Source: Lachnospiraceae bacterium (lineage in GTDB: Bacteria; Bacillota; Clostridia; Lachnospirales; Lachnospiraceae). From it: a stretch of 64,000 nucleotides of DNA. The stretch lies in NCBI GenBank assembly GCA_017617545.1, contig JAFZVZ010000016.1, positions 27,543 through 91,542 on the forward strand. Reading direction: 5' to 3'. This document shows, piece by piece, positions 1-11,300 of the stretch. A program made the position numbers and the translations under genes. Under the pieces are notes generated by a model that saw nothing but the letters and a program-made list of their open reading frames with translations, was not told where the DNA came from and did not search any database. How positions within the stretch are numbered: position 1 is the first letter of the stretch; the number at the start of each line of letters is the position of its first letter.

Positions 1-54
1 CGAAAAATGATGTCACTGCGCCCGGTTCTTCCCGGTTTCACAGCGTAAACCCCG

Positions 55-927
55 TCAATCCCTGTTCTTCTCGAGCTCGCGGTGGCTCACCACGACACGG
101 TACCCCGCGTCCTTCATCCGCGCCGCCAGCGCCTCGGCAAAGCACACGGAGCGGTGCTGCCCGCCGGTGCATCCGAAGGCCACTACCAGCTCGCGCTTCC
201 CCTCCTTGCGGTACAGCGGGATCAGGTAGTCGACGAGCGAGAGGATGCGCTCCAGCAGTTCCCGGCTCTCCGGGAAACTCATCACATAGTCGCGCACGCA
301 CGCCTCGAGGCCGGTGTGATCCTTGAGTTCCTCGATATAGTACGGGTTGGGAAGGCAGCGAACGTCGAACACGAGATCCGCGTCACCTGCGATGCCCTCT
401 TTGAAACCGAACGAAACGCTCCGGAGCACGATTGAATCCGATTCGGGCTCCTCGGACAGGATGCTCATGATGCGCTCCCGAAGCTGCGCCGGCTTGATCG
501 TCGAGGTGTCGATCAGGTAGTCCGAGCGGATGCGGATGCGCTTCATCCATTCGCGCTCCCGCGCGATCGCGTCCTCGATGGAGAGGTTGCTGTCCTCCAT
601 CAGCGGATGCCTGCGGCGCGTGAACTTGTATCTCTGCAGCAACACCTGCGTATCGCAGTCGAGGAACATGATGTGATACGGGTATTTTCTGCGGCTCAGC
701 TCGTCCATCGCCTGGTCGAAATCCCCGAACGTGTCCTTGCCGCGGATGTCGACGACCGTCGCGATCTTCTTCTCTTCCTTGTTGTCCGTCATGCCGTACA
801 GATCGGCAAAACTGACGAGAAACTTCGCCGGCAGATTGTCGACGCAGTAGTACCCCATGTCCTCAAGCGCATTGATGGCAACCGATTTTCCGGCTCCCGA
901 CAGACCCGTGATAATAACAAGTGCCAT
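55..927 (-). CDS. rapZ: RNase adapter / nucleotide-binding protein RapZ (YvcJ family)
   Basis: A 290-aa P-loop protein of the RapZ/YvcJ family. Family members bind GTP/ATP; in E. coli RapZ controls GlmZ/GlmY sRNA decay, while the B. subtilis homologue has a different and less clear role. Walker A GLSGAGKS lies at residues 8-15, and the C-terminal half carries the family signature FGCTGGQHRSVCFAE. The start at 927 is chosen over a longer open frame because GGAGG sits five bases upstream of this ATG and similarity begins here. The gene lies 130 bp downstream of atpC, behind a terminator-like hairpin, so it is probably not co-transcribed efficiently with the ATP synthase. Family assignment is firm. 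Its RNA partner in this organism cannot be told from the sequence. Confidence 0.93.
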   Translation of the reverse strand: MALVIITGLSGAGKSVAINALEDMGYYCVDNLPAKFLVSFADLYGMTDNKEEKKIATVVDIRGKDTFGDFDQAMDELSRRKYPYHIMFLDCDTQVLLQRYKFTRRRHPLMEDSNLSIEDAIAREREWMKRIRIRSDYLIDTSTIKPAQLRERIMSILSEEPESDSIVLRSVSFGFKEGIAGDADLVFDVRCLPNPYYIEELKDHTGLEACVRDYVMSFPESRELLERILSLVDYLIPLYRKEGKRELVVAFGCTGGQHRSVCFAEALAARMKDAGYRVVVSHRELEKNRD

Positions 928-970
928 ACCGCCTCCGTTCCGCCCTCGCGGGCTGCTGGATTTTACGTAA

Positions 971-1045
971 AACAAAGAAAACGCCGGTCTGGGCATTGTC
1001 CGGCAAACGCTGATCATCCGCGTTTCCGGATGCCTCCGGCGTTTC
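971..1045 (-). terminator. Terminator of the atp operon
   Basis: On the minus strand, GAAACGCCGG pairs with CCGGCGTTTTC across a long structured loop and is followed by a T-rich tail (TTTTCTTTGTTTT). It lies between the atpC stop and rapZ. Confidence 0.6.
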
Positions 1046-1057
1046 CTCAGATTTCTG

Positions 1058-1465
1058 TTATTCTTTATTGGCCAGCCGAAGCCGGATCAAAGCCTTCCGA
1101 AGCGACAGCTCCGCGCGGTCCAGGCTCATGGACGACTCGGATTTCAACCGGCGCTCGGCACGGATCTTCTCTTCCTCGGCGCGGTGGACATCGATCTCGT
1201 CCGGCCACTCGCACGCCTCCGACAGGATGATGATCTCATCCTGCAGGATCGTGGCAAAGCCGTCGAGAAGCGTTGCTTCCTGCGTCTCGCCGTCCTTCGT
1301 GATGCGAAGCACACCGGGCGCAACCACGACCGTCAACGGAACGTGGTTTTTGTACACGCCGATATCGCCTTCGGTTGTCGTAAACTCGACCAGATCGGCA
1401 TTCCCCTCAAAGAACACTCTCTGCGGGGAAAATACCTTCAGCCGAATGTATCGTTCATCAGCCAT
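1058..1465 (-). CDS. atpC: F-type ATP synthase epsilon subunit
   Basis: A 135-aa central-stalk subunit of F1 that couples rotation to catalysis and can inhibit ATP hydrolysis. The N-terminal beta-sandwich is recognisable (RVFFEGNADLVEF, then GDIGVYKNHVPL), followed by the C-terminal helical hairpin rich in Arg/Glu (ERRLKSESSMSLDRAELSLRK). Length is normal for the family. It starts seven bases after the atpD stop and is the last gene of the atp operon before the hairpin at about 1 kb. Confidence 0.97.
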   Translation of the reverse strand: MADERYIRLKVFSPQRVFFEGNADLVEFTTTEGDIGVYKNHVPLTVVVAPGVLRITKDGETQEATLLDGFATILQDEIIILSEACEWPDEIDVHRAEEEKIRAERRLKSESSMSLDRAELSLRKALIRLRLANKE

Positions 1466-1472
1466 AATTCAC

Positions 1473-2888
<1,416 letters not shown>

Positions 2889-2956
2889 TTATTTCTCCTG
2901 TAACCGTTTGTGAACCGTTCCCCGCGCATTCCGCGGAAAATGATCCCGATTATAAC

Positions 2957-3045
2957 TTACGTATCCAGTGCGTTATTACGTCAAGCCGCTCACGCGCCTT
3001 GACGGCTACGCAAACGCTCCGACACTACGTGTCGAGTGCGTTTGC
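2957..3045 (-). repeat. Hairpins and ghost of the atpG tail in the atpG-atpD gap
   Basis: Positions 2957-2980, read on the minus strand, encode RNNALDT-stop, matching the real atpG end NALDT-stop (3025-3042) at 15 of 18 bases. Between them lie two inverted repeats: CGTCAAG/CTTGACG (2979-2985 with 2998-3004) and GCAAACGC/GCGTTTGC (3010-3017 with 3038-3045). The second encloses GACAC/GTGTC and covers the atpG stop codon. Confidence 0.6.
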
Positions 3046-3897
3046 TCCGGCGATGATCTCCGTGAGCTCCTGGGTGATCGAGCTCTGGCGCGCGCGGTTG
3101 TACGCGAGCTCGAGCTTTTCGATCATGTCGTTGGCGTTGTTGGTGGCGTTGTCCATGGCCTGCATACGCGCGCCGTTCTCGCTCGCGTACGCCTCCATGA
3201 TGGCGCCGAAGATCTCACCGCTGACGTACTTCGGGATGATCATGCGAAGCGCTTCCTCCGGGTCGGGCTCGAAGTTCATCAGAGCTTCCGCCGCGCCCGT
3301 CTCCTCATCCTCGTCGCCGCCGATGCCGATATCCGCGGGCATCAGCTTCAACATCGTAGGAACCTGGCTCACGGTGTTGCGGAACACGGTGAACGCGATA
3401 TAGATCTCGCTGACGGTCCCGTTTTCAAACGCGTCCATGACATCCGTGCTGATATCCGAGGCATCGCTGTACAGCGGGTTGTTCATCGTCTCCGAGTAGT
3501 CTCCCACGATCTCGTAGCCGCGCAGACGAAGCGCGTCGCGCCCCTTGCGTCCGACCGCGTAGATCAGCATATCCTCCTTCGGGATACCGCAGTTAAGCAC
3601 CTGCTTGACGACATTGGAGTTGTAGCCGCCGGCAAGACCGCGGTTCGAGGTGATGACGATCATCGCCTTCTTCGCGTTGCCGGTTTCCTTCGAATAATGC
3701 GCCCGGACCTCCGGCGTCGCGCGGTCGAACATCGTCACGATCGTCTGGTACAGGTGATTGAAGTACGGCTTTGCCTCCTCCGCGCGCCCGCGGGCCTTCT
3801 GCAGCTTGACGGTGGAGACAAGCTTCATCGCCTTCGTGATCTGCCCGGTGCTTCGGATGCTCTGCTTACGTCTTTTTATGTCTCTCATCGAGGCCAT
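3025..3897 (-). CDS. atpG: F-type ATP synthase gamma subunit
   Basis: A 290-aa rotor shaft of F1. The N-terminal helix (MASMRDIKRRKQSIRSTGQITKAM) and the C-terminal helix with NRARQSSITQELTEIIAGANAL are the classic conserved ends, and SNRGLAGGYNSNVVK marks the middle domain. Length is normal. It lies 27 bp after atpA. The stop codon sits inside a hairpin, and a partial second copy of the last seven codons follows about 45 bp downstream, suggesting a past recombination or duplication at the 3' end. Confidence 0.98.
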   Translation of the reverse strand: MASMRDIKRRKQSIRSTGQITKAMKLVSTVKLQKARGRAEEAKPYFNHLYQTIVTMFDRATPEVRAHYSKETGNAKKAMIVITSNRGLAGGYNSNVVKQVLNCGIPKEDMLIYAVGRKGRDALRLRGYEIVGDYSETMNNPLYSDASDISTDVMDAFENGTVSEIYIAFTVFRNTVSQVPTMLKLMPADIGIGGDEDEETGAAEALMNFEPDPEEALRMIIPKYVSGEIFGAIMEAYASENGARMQAMDNATNNANDMIEKLELAYNRARQSSITQELTEIIAGANALDT

Positions 3898-3924
3898 ACG
3901 TCACATGCTCCTTGCTGCTGCTTG

Positions 3925-5436
<1,512 letters not shown>

Positions 5437-5510
5437 CTCAATGTACCTACCCTTCTTAGTATCTCGGAAAATGAAGCCACTTTCCGGTTGTGTTCATAAT
5501 TAACCAGGCA

Positions 5511-6056
5511 TCAGATCTGGATCTGCATCAGTTCCTTCTGAAGTCCGTCGAGCTGGGTGCGCACGCTTGCGTCCAGCACGCGGTCGCCGATGCGGATCAC
5601 AATGCCTCCGATCAGAGCCGCGTCGATCGCATACTCCACCTCGAGTTTGCGATACCCCGTCGTGGCGAGAAGCCGCTCCTCCACTCGGGCGCGCTGCTGC
5701 GCGGTCAGAGCAACCGGCGTCGTCACCTTTACGATTCCGATGCCCTTGTACTCCTTCGCCTCACGGATCACGTCGCGAAGCATGTCGGGCAGTTCCTTGT
5801 GCCGTCCGTTGTGCACGGCGAGCACGAGAAAACCCGTCATATCGTCGCTGACCCGGCCTCCAAAGCATTGCTCGGTAAATGCCTGTTTCTCCTCCGGAGT
5901 GATCTTCGGATGCTCATACAGCTTGAGCACATCCGGATTGTCCGCAAGCACCGTCAACACGGTCTGCGCCTCCGTCAGAAGCCTGTCCACGGTTCCCTCC
6001 GAAACAGCGATCTCAAACAGGGCATGTCCGTATGTGCTGCTCACTACTCCTGCCAT
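5511..6056 (-). CDS. atpH: F-type ATP synthase delta subunit
   Basis: A 181-aa peripheral-stalk subunit (OSCP homologue) that links the b-subunit dimer to the top of F1. Family features are the N-terminal YGHALFEIAVSEG helix, the six-helix domain through about residue 110, and the C-terminal strand region GGIVIRIGDRVLDASVRTQL. Its first 13 bases overlap the end of atpF, implying translational coupling. Confidence 0.96.
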   Translation of the reverse strand: MAGVVSSTYGHALFEIAVSEGTVDRLLTEAQTVLTVLADNPDVLKLYEHPKITPEEKQAFTEQCFGGRVSDDMTGFLVLAVHNGRHKELPDMLRDVIREAKEYKGIGIVKVTTPVALTAQQRARVEERLLATTGYRKLEVEYAIDAALIGGIVIRIGDRVLDASVRTQLDGLQKELMQIQI

Positions 6057-6610
6057 GTCGAATCACCCATTTCTTTAAGTACCGAATCCAAAAGCTGTTC
6101 CTGCTTTTCGGCGGTCATGGTCTCCGAGACAAACCGTCCGGCCATCTCCGTCGCAACCGTGATCATTTCCTTCTTTACGTCGTCCCGGACTCTGCTCTTC
6201 TCGAGCTCGATCTCGCGCTGTGTGCGCTCCATGATGCGGGCAGACTCGGCGTTCGCCGCGTCGATGATCTCGCTCTCGCGGCGCTTTGCCTTGCGCTTTC
6301 CGTCACTCAGGATACGGTCAACCTCCGCGTCGGCGTCCTTCAGGCGGGCATCGTACTCCGCCTTGAACTCCATCGCTTCCCTCTTCTCCTCAGCGGCCGT
6401 GGCGAGATCGGATTCGATACGCTCCTGGCGCTTGCGGAGGAAGTCCCGCGCGGGGTTGAACACAAAATAGGACAACAAAAAGAACAGGAAGAACACGGCA
6501 AGTGCTAAGATCAGGGCGTCGAAGATGATCTGCAGGTCAAGCCCGAAGATTTTCCCCGTCATTCCCTCATCCGTGGCCAGGAAAGCCAATTGTGCCATCA
6601 AACCGTTCAC
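6044..6610 (-). CDS. atpF: F-type ATP synthase b subunit
   Basis: A 188-aa peripheral-stalk protein with one membrane helix (about residues 28-52, LQIIFDALILALAVFFLFF) followed by a long charged coiled coil (RDFLRKRQERIESDLATAAEEK onward). The start is a GTG at 6610: AAGGAGGG lies six bases upstream, whereas the next ATG (6598) is too far from it. This gives about 27 residues before the membrane helix. The 3' end overlaps atpH by 13 bp. Confidence 0.94.
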   Translation of the reverse strand: MNGLMAQLAFLATDEGMTGKIFGLDLQIIFDALILALAVFFLFFLLSYFVFNPARDFLRKRQERIESDLATAAEEKREAMEFKAEYDARLKDADAEVDRILSDGKRKAKRRESEIIDAANAESARIMERTQREIELEKSRVRDDVKKEMITVATEMAGRFVSETMTAEKQEQLLDSVLKEMGDSTWQE

Positions 6611-6676
6611 TGTTCCCTCCTTTTCGACAGCGCTTCCCGCGGCAGTCGAAAGTGTTCTTGCAATCCTGCGGCCGAA

Positions 6677-6934
6677 TTAAGCCCAGGGATTAACGAAGAT
6701 CAACAGAATTGCAACGATGAGGGAATACAGACCTGTCGTCTCGGCGATTGCCTGTCCGAGGATCATGGTTCCCATAACGGTTCCTCTTGCTCCGGGGTTA
6801 CGGCCTACTGCTGCGGCACCCTGGCCTGCTGCAATACCCTGACCAATTCCGGGGCCGAGGCCGGCGATCATTGCGATGCCTGCGCCGAGTGCGGAACAAC
6901 CCTGTACGAATTCCTTGTTGAAAATACCATCCAT
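6677..6934 (-). CDS. atpE: F-type ATP synthase c subunit, Na+-type binding site
   Basis: An 85-aa two-helix rotor subunit. Residues known to coordinate Na+ in Ilyobacter/Propionigenium c-rings fall at the same positions here: Pro28 and Gln32 in helix 1 (PGIGQG), and Glu65, Thr66, Thr67 and Tyr70 in helix 2 (AIAETTGLYSL). The only notable change is Thr for Ser at position 66, which keeps the hydroxyl. The polar loop RNPGAR matches the family RQP loop. From this I infer a Na+-coupled enzyme. Proton use under low Na+ cannot be excluded from sequence. Confidence 0.96.
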   Translation of the reverse strand: MDGIFNKEFVQGCSALGAGIAMIAGLGPGIGQGIAAGQGAAAVGRNPGARGTVMGTMILGQAIAETTGLYSLIVAILLIFVNPWA

Positions 6935-7034
6935 TGTGAAAACCTCCTGTGTGTTTGTTTGGCCGTTTCGCGGCCGTAATGGATTGTGATAACAAAAACC
7001 GGTAAAACCGAATTAATTGGACATTGACCGGGGA

Positions 7035-7820
7035 TCAGTCCCCGTTGTATGCCTTCGAGATGAAGACCATCGTCAGCATCGTAAATACGTAAGCCTGGAT
7101 CGCGCCCGAGAACAGGTCGAAGTACACATGGAACGCGCCGGGCCACAGGATCAACAAAAACTGCGGCAGCAGGTTGTACAGAAGTCCCATGATGACCGTA
7201 CCGCAGAGCACGTTACCGAAGAGACGCAGCGACATCGAGATCGGTGTCGAGATCTCGCCGATGATGTTGATCGGCGTCAGCGGGATCGGGTCGAACAGTC
7301 CCGTCACGTGCTTGATCTTCTGGTACTTGAAACCGTTGTAGTGGATCAGGACGAATGTGATCATCGCAAGTCCGAACGTCACACCGTAGTCTGCGGTCGG
7401 CGGACGAAGTCCGAAGACACCCGAGATGTTCGAGATGAAGATAAACAACAGCAGCGTTCCGATGTAGTTGCGGAATTTGCCGCCGTGCTCATCGCCCATG
7501 TTCGACATCGTCGTGTTGTCGATAAATGTGACGATCGTCTCAATGATGACCATGCAGATCCCGGGCTTTCCGTACGGATCCGATTTGCGGATCACGCGGT
7601 TGGCGAGGATCGCAAGCACGGAGATCGCAATGACCAGGATCAGCAGCGCGATGTGCGTCGATGTGATCCAGAATCGGTAGCCGAACAGCTCGAACGAGCC
7701 GAAGCCGTTGATACCGATCTTCGAACCGATGTCATTGCTCCGCGATACCGCCTCCGGCAGCTTCTGCCCCACGGGTGCCCGCATGGCCAGCGCCGAAAGC
7801 ATTCCGCTTTGAAAACTCAC
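7035..7820 (-). CDS. atpB: F-type ATP synthase a subunit
   Basis: A 261-aa membrane stator half-channel. The essential arginine is in the fourth-helix motif MSLRLFGNVLCGTV near residue 190, and the last helices include QAYVFTMLTMVFISKAY. At least five hydrophobic segments are visible. It precedes atpE by 100 bp and, as in most Firmicutes, is the first structural gene after the small assembly genes. Confidence 0.97.
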   Translation of the reverse strand: MSFQSGMLSALAMRAPVGQKLPEAVSRSNDIGSKIGINGFGSFELFGYRFWITSTHIALLILVIAISVLAILANRVIRKSDPYGKPGICMVIIETIVTFIDNTTMSNMGDEHGGKFRNYIGTLLLFIFISNISGVFGLRPPTADYGVTFGLAMITFVLIHYNGFKYQKIKHVTGLFDPIPLTPINIIGEISTPISMSLRLFGNVLCGTVIMGLLYNLLPQFLLILWPGAFHVYFDLFSGAIQAYVFTMLTMVFISKAYNGD

Positions 7821-7868
7821 TCTATCACCTTCCTTTGCGGATCACGGAGTGCCCGTGCCGCGGCAACA

Positions 7869-8447
7869 TTATCCGCGAAGTCCCATTTTCCGGCGAAGCT
7901 TCGCGGTGAACGGCTGCAGGTACGCAGCCGGTTTGATCATAATTATGCTGAGGATGCAGCCGATGCCCGCCGTGCGGCCCAGCCCAACCATGACGGCGAC
8001 TGCCGACAGCAGAACGACCGCGTACCGAATGGCCGAACGGCCTCTCGCGTATCGCTCCGCACGCTGCGGATCCATCGTCAGCGCCCAGCCGATGGAACGG
8101 TACATGTGCACCAGCAGGTAGACGGCGACTACGGCTCCGACCGCGACGCCCGCGGCGTACCGCCACACGGGACGCGCCCAGATCATGCCGATCAGGAGCA
8201 GTGCACACAGCGCGACGCATCCGACTTTCAGGTCGGTATGCACGGCCTCCGCCTCGCGGAGCTCCTCGTACGCGCGCTCGCTGTTCTCCTCGATGGGGTC
8301 AACCACGCGGTTCTCTTCTTCCGCCTCCGCCTCTTCCTCGGACAGTTCCCGGTCGATATCCTCCGGACTGCGGAGCTCCGTGCTCCCGCTGTAGGACATC
8401 TCGCGCATCACATCCCTAAGGCGCGGCTGTTTTCTTCGTCCAAACAT
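7869..8447 (-). CDS. atpI: ATP synthase subunit I-like membrane protein
   Basis: A 192-aa protein with a hydrophilic acidic N-terminus (residues 1-70, including SEEEAEAEEENR) followed by four hydrophobic segments (about 75-90, 97-117, 140-158 and 162-178). Position directly before atpB and the four-helix layout match AtpI, a c-ring assembly or ion-supply factor. The acidic N-terminal extension is longer than in classical AtpI. The start is the ATG at 8447, only one base after the atpZ-like stop. Its SD is weak (AAAAGG), so translation may depend on coupling. The family call rests on context and topology. Confidence 0.75.
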   Translation of the reverse strand: MFGRRKQPRLRDVMREMSYSGSTELRSPEDIDRELSEEEAEAEEENRVVDPIEENSERAYEELREAEAVHTDLKVGCVALCALLLIGMIWARPVWRYAAGVAVGAVVAVYLLVHMYRSIGWALTMDPQRAERYARGRSAIRYAVVLLSAVAVMVGLGRTAGIGCILSIIMIKPAAYLQPFTAKLRRKMGLRG

Positions 8448-8448
8448 G

Positions 8449-8766
8449 TCAACCTTTTCTATTCTTCCAGCGTTGGAATTCCGCCTCGGCCTCCGCCTGC
8501 TTCGCATCCACCGGTTTCGCCTCCGGCGGCTCCGGATCTTTCGCGTACTTCGCGACCAGCGACCAGACGCTTCGGAACCCGGCAACTACGCCGAGCAGCA
8601 ATCCGACGATCGTGAGCACGGGCAGTGTGCCGAACAGGCGGTCCGCCCCGCATCCGAGCAACCCGCCGACTGCTATCGCGGACACCATGCACAGTCCGAT
8701 CTGCGTCACAAGAAACAGCATCCGCATCGTGTCACCGGTTTGCTTTTTCTTTCGCGAATCGCGCAT
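8449..8766 (-). CDS. atpZ: AtpZ/AtpI-like F0F1-ATPase accessory protein
   Basis: A 105-aa protein with two membrane helices (about residues 14-37 and 45-65) separated by the turn GCGADRLFGTLP, followed by a charged tail (DPEPPEAKPVDAKQAEAEAEF). This is the AtpZ/AtpQ layout found at the head of atp operons. The start at 8766 is set by AAGGAAGG upstream; a longer frame has no such site. A possible weak promoter (-10 TATAGT at 8805-8810) lies upstream, making this the first gene of the atp operon. Confidence 0.78.
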   Translation of the reverse strand: MRDSRKKKQTGDTMRMLFLVTQIGLCMVSAIAVGGLLGCGADRLFGTLPVLTIVGLLLGVVAGFRSVWSLVAKYAKDPEPPEAKPVDAKQAEAEAEFQRWKNRKG

Positions 8767-8955
8767 TGTGCCCTTCCTTTCCGAAAAACAGCCCATACAT
8801 GGTTACTATACCACTTTTCTTTTAAGAGTTCCACTAAAAATTTTGTAACTTTGCCGTGATTTTTCTATTACTTTCGCACATGTTCCGCGATGTTATCCCC
8901 GCAGCGGAATTTCACTGCATCAGAAAAACCTTGCGCAACGGAACCTCACGGCAAC

Positions 8956-8988
8956 GAAAAAGCGCACCTGAGAGATCAGATGCGCTTT
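8956..8988 (-). terminator. Terminator overlapping the PIG-L stop codon
   Basis: AAAGCGCA pairs with TGCGCTTT on the minus strand and is followed by TTTTCG. The stop codon (8976-8978) lies in the loop. Confidence 0.7.
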
Positions 8989-10595
8989 GACTGTTGCTTT
9001 CTTTGAATGCTCCTGAGCTTCGCCCTCTTGCGTTTCAGGCGGTTCCTCTGGCGTATGCACATGCACACCGCCACGGCCCCCAGGAAGAACAAAACGATGC
9101 AGCCGGCGATCCGCAGCACGCGGTTTGTATTTTCCTTCTTCTCCTGCTGCTTCGCGGCCTCCTCGGCCTTGCGGGATTCCTCCGCCAGTCTTGCCTGCTC
9201 GGCTTTCCGTGCCTCCTCAGCCTTTCGTGCCTCCTCGGCCAGTCTCGCCTCCTCGGCCTTGCGGGCTTCCTCCGCCAGTCTCGCCTCCTCAGCGAGCCTT
9301 GCTTCCTCAGCCTTGCGCTCCTCCTCGGCGATCCGCTCCTGCTCCTCGTAGGTCACCACATTTTCCATCATGTCGTTGCCGGTGTTCCGGCCGACTGTGG
9401 TGCGGTAGAGGCCGAATTTTGCGATGCTGTGTTTATACTCGTCGTCGACTTTGAAGGATGTCCACTGCTGCGTCTCGTGTTTCTTGTACGCTTCCTTAGC
9501 GACCTCCAGCGACGTCTTTCCGCCGAATTCGGAAAGCGGTTCCCGCGTGGTGAGCTTCAGCGTGTTCTCGCCGTAGAGGTGCAGGTATGTCTTGGGTACA
9601 TCCCAGACGCCGTACTTTTCCGCTGACTCCGGCAGAAATGTATCGTCCGCCGTATGATCGATCACATCGCGCAGCGCGGCGCAGAAAATGATGTGCCCGC
9701 CGTGTCCGTACTCGCCGTTGATGTCGTGTGCGACGACAACGAGCGGTTTAAACCGCCGGATCGCCTCGCAAACACTGGCCTTGAGCGCTTCGTAGTCGTA
9801 CTTTTTCTTAGCCTCTGCGAGCGCTTTATCCGCCGTCTGATTGTAATCGATGAAAATGTCCTTGTAGCCCATGACGACCGGGTAATTGCGGATGCCGCTG
9901 TACCACAGACCGTCAAGTCTCTCGTGCTCGCGGATGTGCGAAGACGAGCTGTACGTCCAGTGCTCGCACATGTACACAACCTGAACGCGCAGCTTCTGCT
10001 GTCCGCCGTACTGGTTCAGCACCGCGCCCATAAAGAGGATACAGTCGTCGGAGTGTGTCGGAAGCACCAGCATGTCCGCCTTCTCCAAAACGGGCTCCCA
10101 CACCTGTACATCGTCGGGAAGTTTTCCCGCAGAGTAAGCGTAGATCTCGCAGATCTGCATATCCGAGTCGAGCCGGATCACAACTTCCTTCGCGCTCTCC
10201 TCAAGTTTTACGTAGTCGTGCAGGAAACCGTTCTCACCGTGGGACTCCTCACGGCCGCCGTACACAAGGCGGTAGGGCTTCACTTCCGAGCCCCATTGAA
10301 TGTAAACGCCGGCCATCTCCTGCTCGCAGGTGACGGTGATGGTGTCGCCGGCTTTGTACGCATTGCGGGTGCTGTATTTGCCGTCGCGAAGCTTTCCCGC
10401 ATTGCTTCCGTTGCTCTCTTTGATGGTGATGGAGAGCGATGTCGCATCCGGCTCCGTGTCGGCAGCGTCTTCCCCTTCAGCCCGCGCCGGAAGAGCGGCA
10501 AGCAAAATCGCGAGAACCATCACAACCGCCCCCGCAGCTGCAAGAATTCCCGCGTGCAACCGATGCAAATTCCGTTTTTCTCCGGACACAAACAT
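8976..10595 (-). CDS. Secreted PIG-L-type deacetylase with coiled-coil tail and C-terminal membrane anchor
   Basis: A 539-aa exported protein. A signal peptide or membrane anchor (residues 16-39, ending ALPARA) is followed by a beta-rich segment (about 50-150) and a PIG-L/LmbE-like domain (about 170-400). The metal-binding motif is THSDDC rather than AHPDDE, so the usual catalytic Glu position is Cys; the second motif HGGH is present. Residues about 440-495 are tandem EEARLA/EEARKA hexads forming a charged coiled coil, followed by a membrane helix (about 503-522) and a basic tail. Both ends may thus be membrane-held. PIG-L enzymes deacetylate N-acetylglucosaminyl compounds; the substrate here is unknown and activity is doubtful because of the motif change. 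Confidence 0.82.
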   Translation of the reverse strand: MFVSGEKRNLHRLHAGILAAAGAVVMVLAILLAALPARAEGEDAADTEPDATSLSITIKESNGSNAGKLRDGKYSTRNAYKAGDTITVTCEQEMAGVYIQWGSEVKPYRLVYGGREESHGENGFLHDYVKLEESAKEVVIRLDSDMQICEIYAYSAGKLPDDVQVWEPVLEKADMLVLPTHSDDCILFMGAVLNQYGGQQKLRVQVVYMCEHWTYSSSSHIREHERLDGLWYSGIRNYPVVMGYKDIFIDYNQTADKALAEAKKKYDYEALKASVCEAIRRFKPLVVVAHDINGEYGHGGHIIFCAALRDVIDHTADDTFLPESAEKYGVWDVPKTYLHLYGENTLKLTTREPLSEFGGKTSLEVAKEAYKKHETQQWTSFKVDDEYKHSIAKFGLYRTTVGRNTGNDMMENVVTYEEQERIAEEERKAEEARLAEEARLAEEARKAEEARLAEEARKAEEARKAEQARLAEESRKAEEAAKQQEKKENTNRVLRIAGCIVLFFLGAVAVCMCIRQRNRLKRKRAKLRSIQRKQQSKRI

Positions 10596-10673
10596 ATGTC
10601 TCTCTTCCTTTCAAAGGTCCGTCCCGCGCGGCAGCTCGTGCCGGTCACGTGCGGTCCCCCGTTCTCCGTGGGC

Positions 10674-11210
10674 TCAGTGGGATTCCCCGCCGCTTAAGAT
10701 GCTCGCCAGCGTCGCATCCTTCGCGGGGAACACGCCCTGTTCCGCGTCGGTCAGCACCTTCTGAAGCGCCGCAAATCTGCCGCGGTATATGATACGCAGC
10801 AGCTCGTCCGTGCGGTGCAGCGAATCCGCCAGAAGCTCCGGCGTGATCTCTCCTCGTCTGAGCACTTCCCCGGCCTCGCCGAGGTCCCAGATCTGAAGCT
10901 TGCCGTCCGGGTACACCACGATGTCGACCAGAAGGTCCGTGAACACCGTGCCGCCCTCCTCGCCCGACTCCGCGGCGATGATGTCGCAATACCAGTACAG
11001 AAGGTCACCGTTCTCCCGCAGGAAGCGGCTGATCTTCAGCCCGTCCTCCGGCAGATACAGCGACAGCCCGCGCGCGAGCTCCTTCTTCGGGCGCAGCGTC
11101 TTCCATGAGGTGATCAGCAAATGCTCCCCCTCGAACAGTCGGATATCGTCCGAAAGCTCAATACACTCCTTCGGAACAAATCGTTTGCGGAAAATTCTCG
11201 AAAAATCCAT
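10674..11210 (-). CDS. DUF402 family protein (YgaC/FomD-like)
   Basis: A protein of about 178 aa with a DUF402 beta-barrel core. The stretch YWYCDIIAAE, then FTDLLVDIVVYPDGKLQIWDLGE, is the family pattern, and the following helical part holds ELLADSLHRTDELLRIIYRG. Known members hydrolyse nucleoside di/triphosphates or CMP-activated intermediates using acidic metal ligands, here D and E in DLLVDIVVYPDG and WDLGE. Start choice is uncertain: an ATG at 11222 has AAGGA only two bases away, while the ATG at 11210 has GGGTGG four bases upstream. The substrate is unknown. Confidence 0.8.
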   Translation of the reverse strand: MDFSRIFRKRFVPKECIELSDDIRLFEGEHLLITSWKTLRPKKELARGLSLYLPEDGLKISRFLRENGDLLYWYCDIIAAESGEEGGTVFTDLLVDIVVYPDGKLQIWDLGEAGEVLRRGEITPELLADSLHRTDELLRIIYRGRFAALQKVLTDAEQGVFPAKDATLASILSGGESH

Positions 11211-11300
11211 AGTGCCACCCATTTCCTTTTCGACAAAAGACTACACTTCCCCTGCGGCTGACGCAACAATTCAAAACGAATATCGAATATCCGGCGAGGA

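Noticed and set aside
9150-9340. Possible CRISPR-like or satellite array
   Set aside because: The repeats are codons of the EEAR(L/K)A coiled coil within a continuous gene; there are no spacers.
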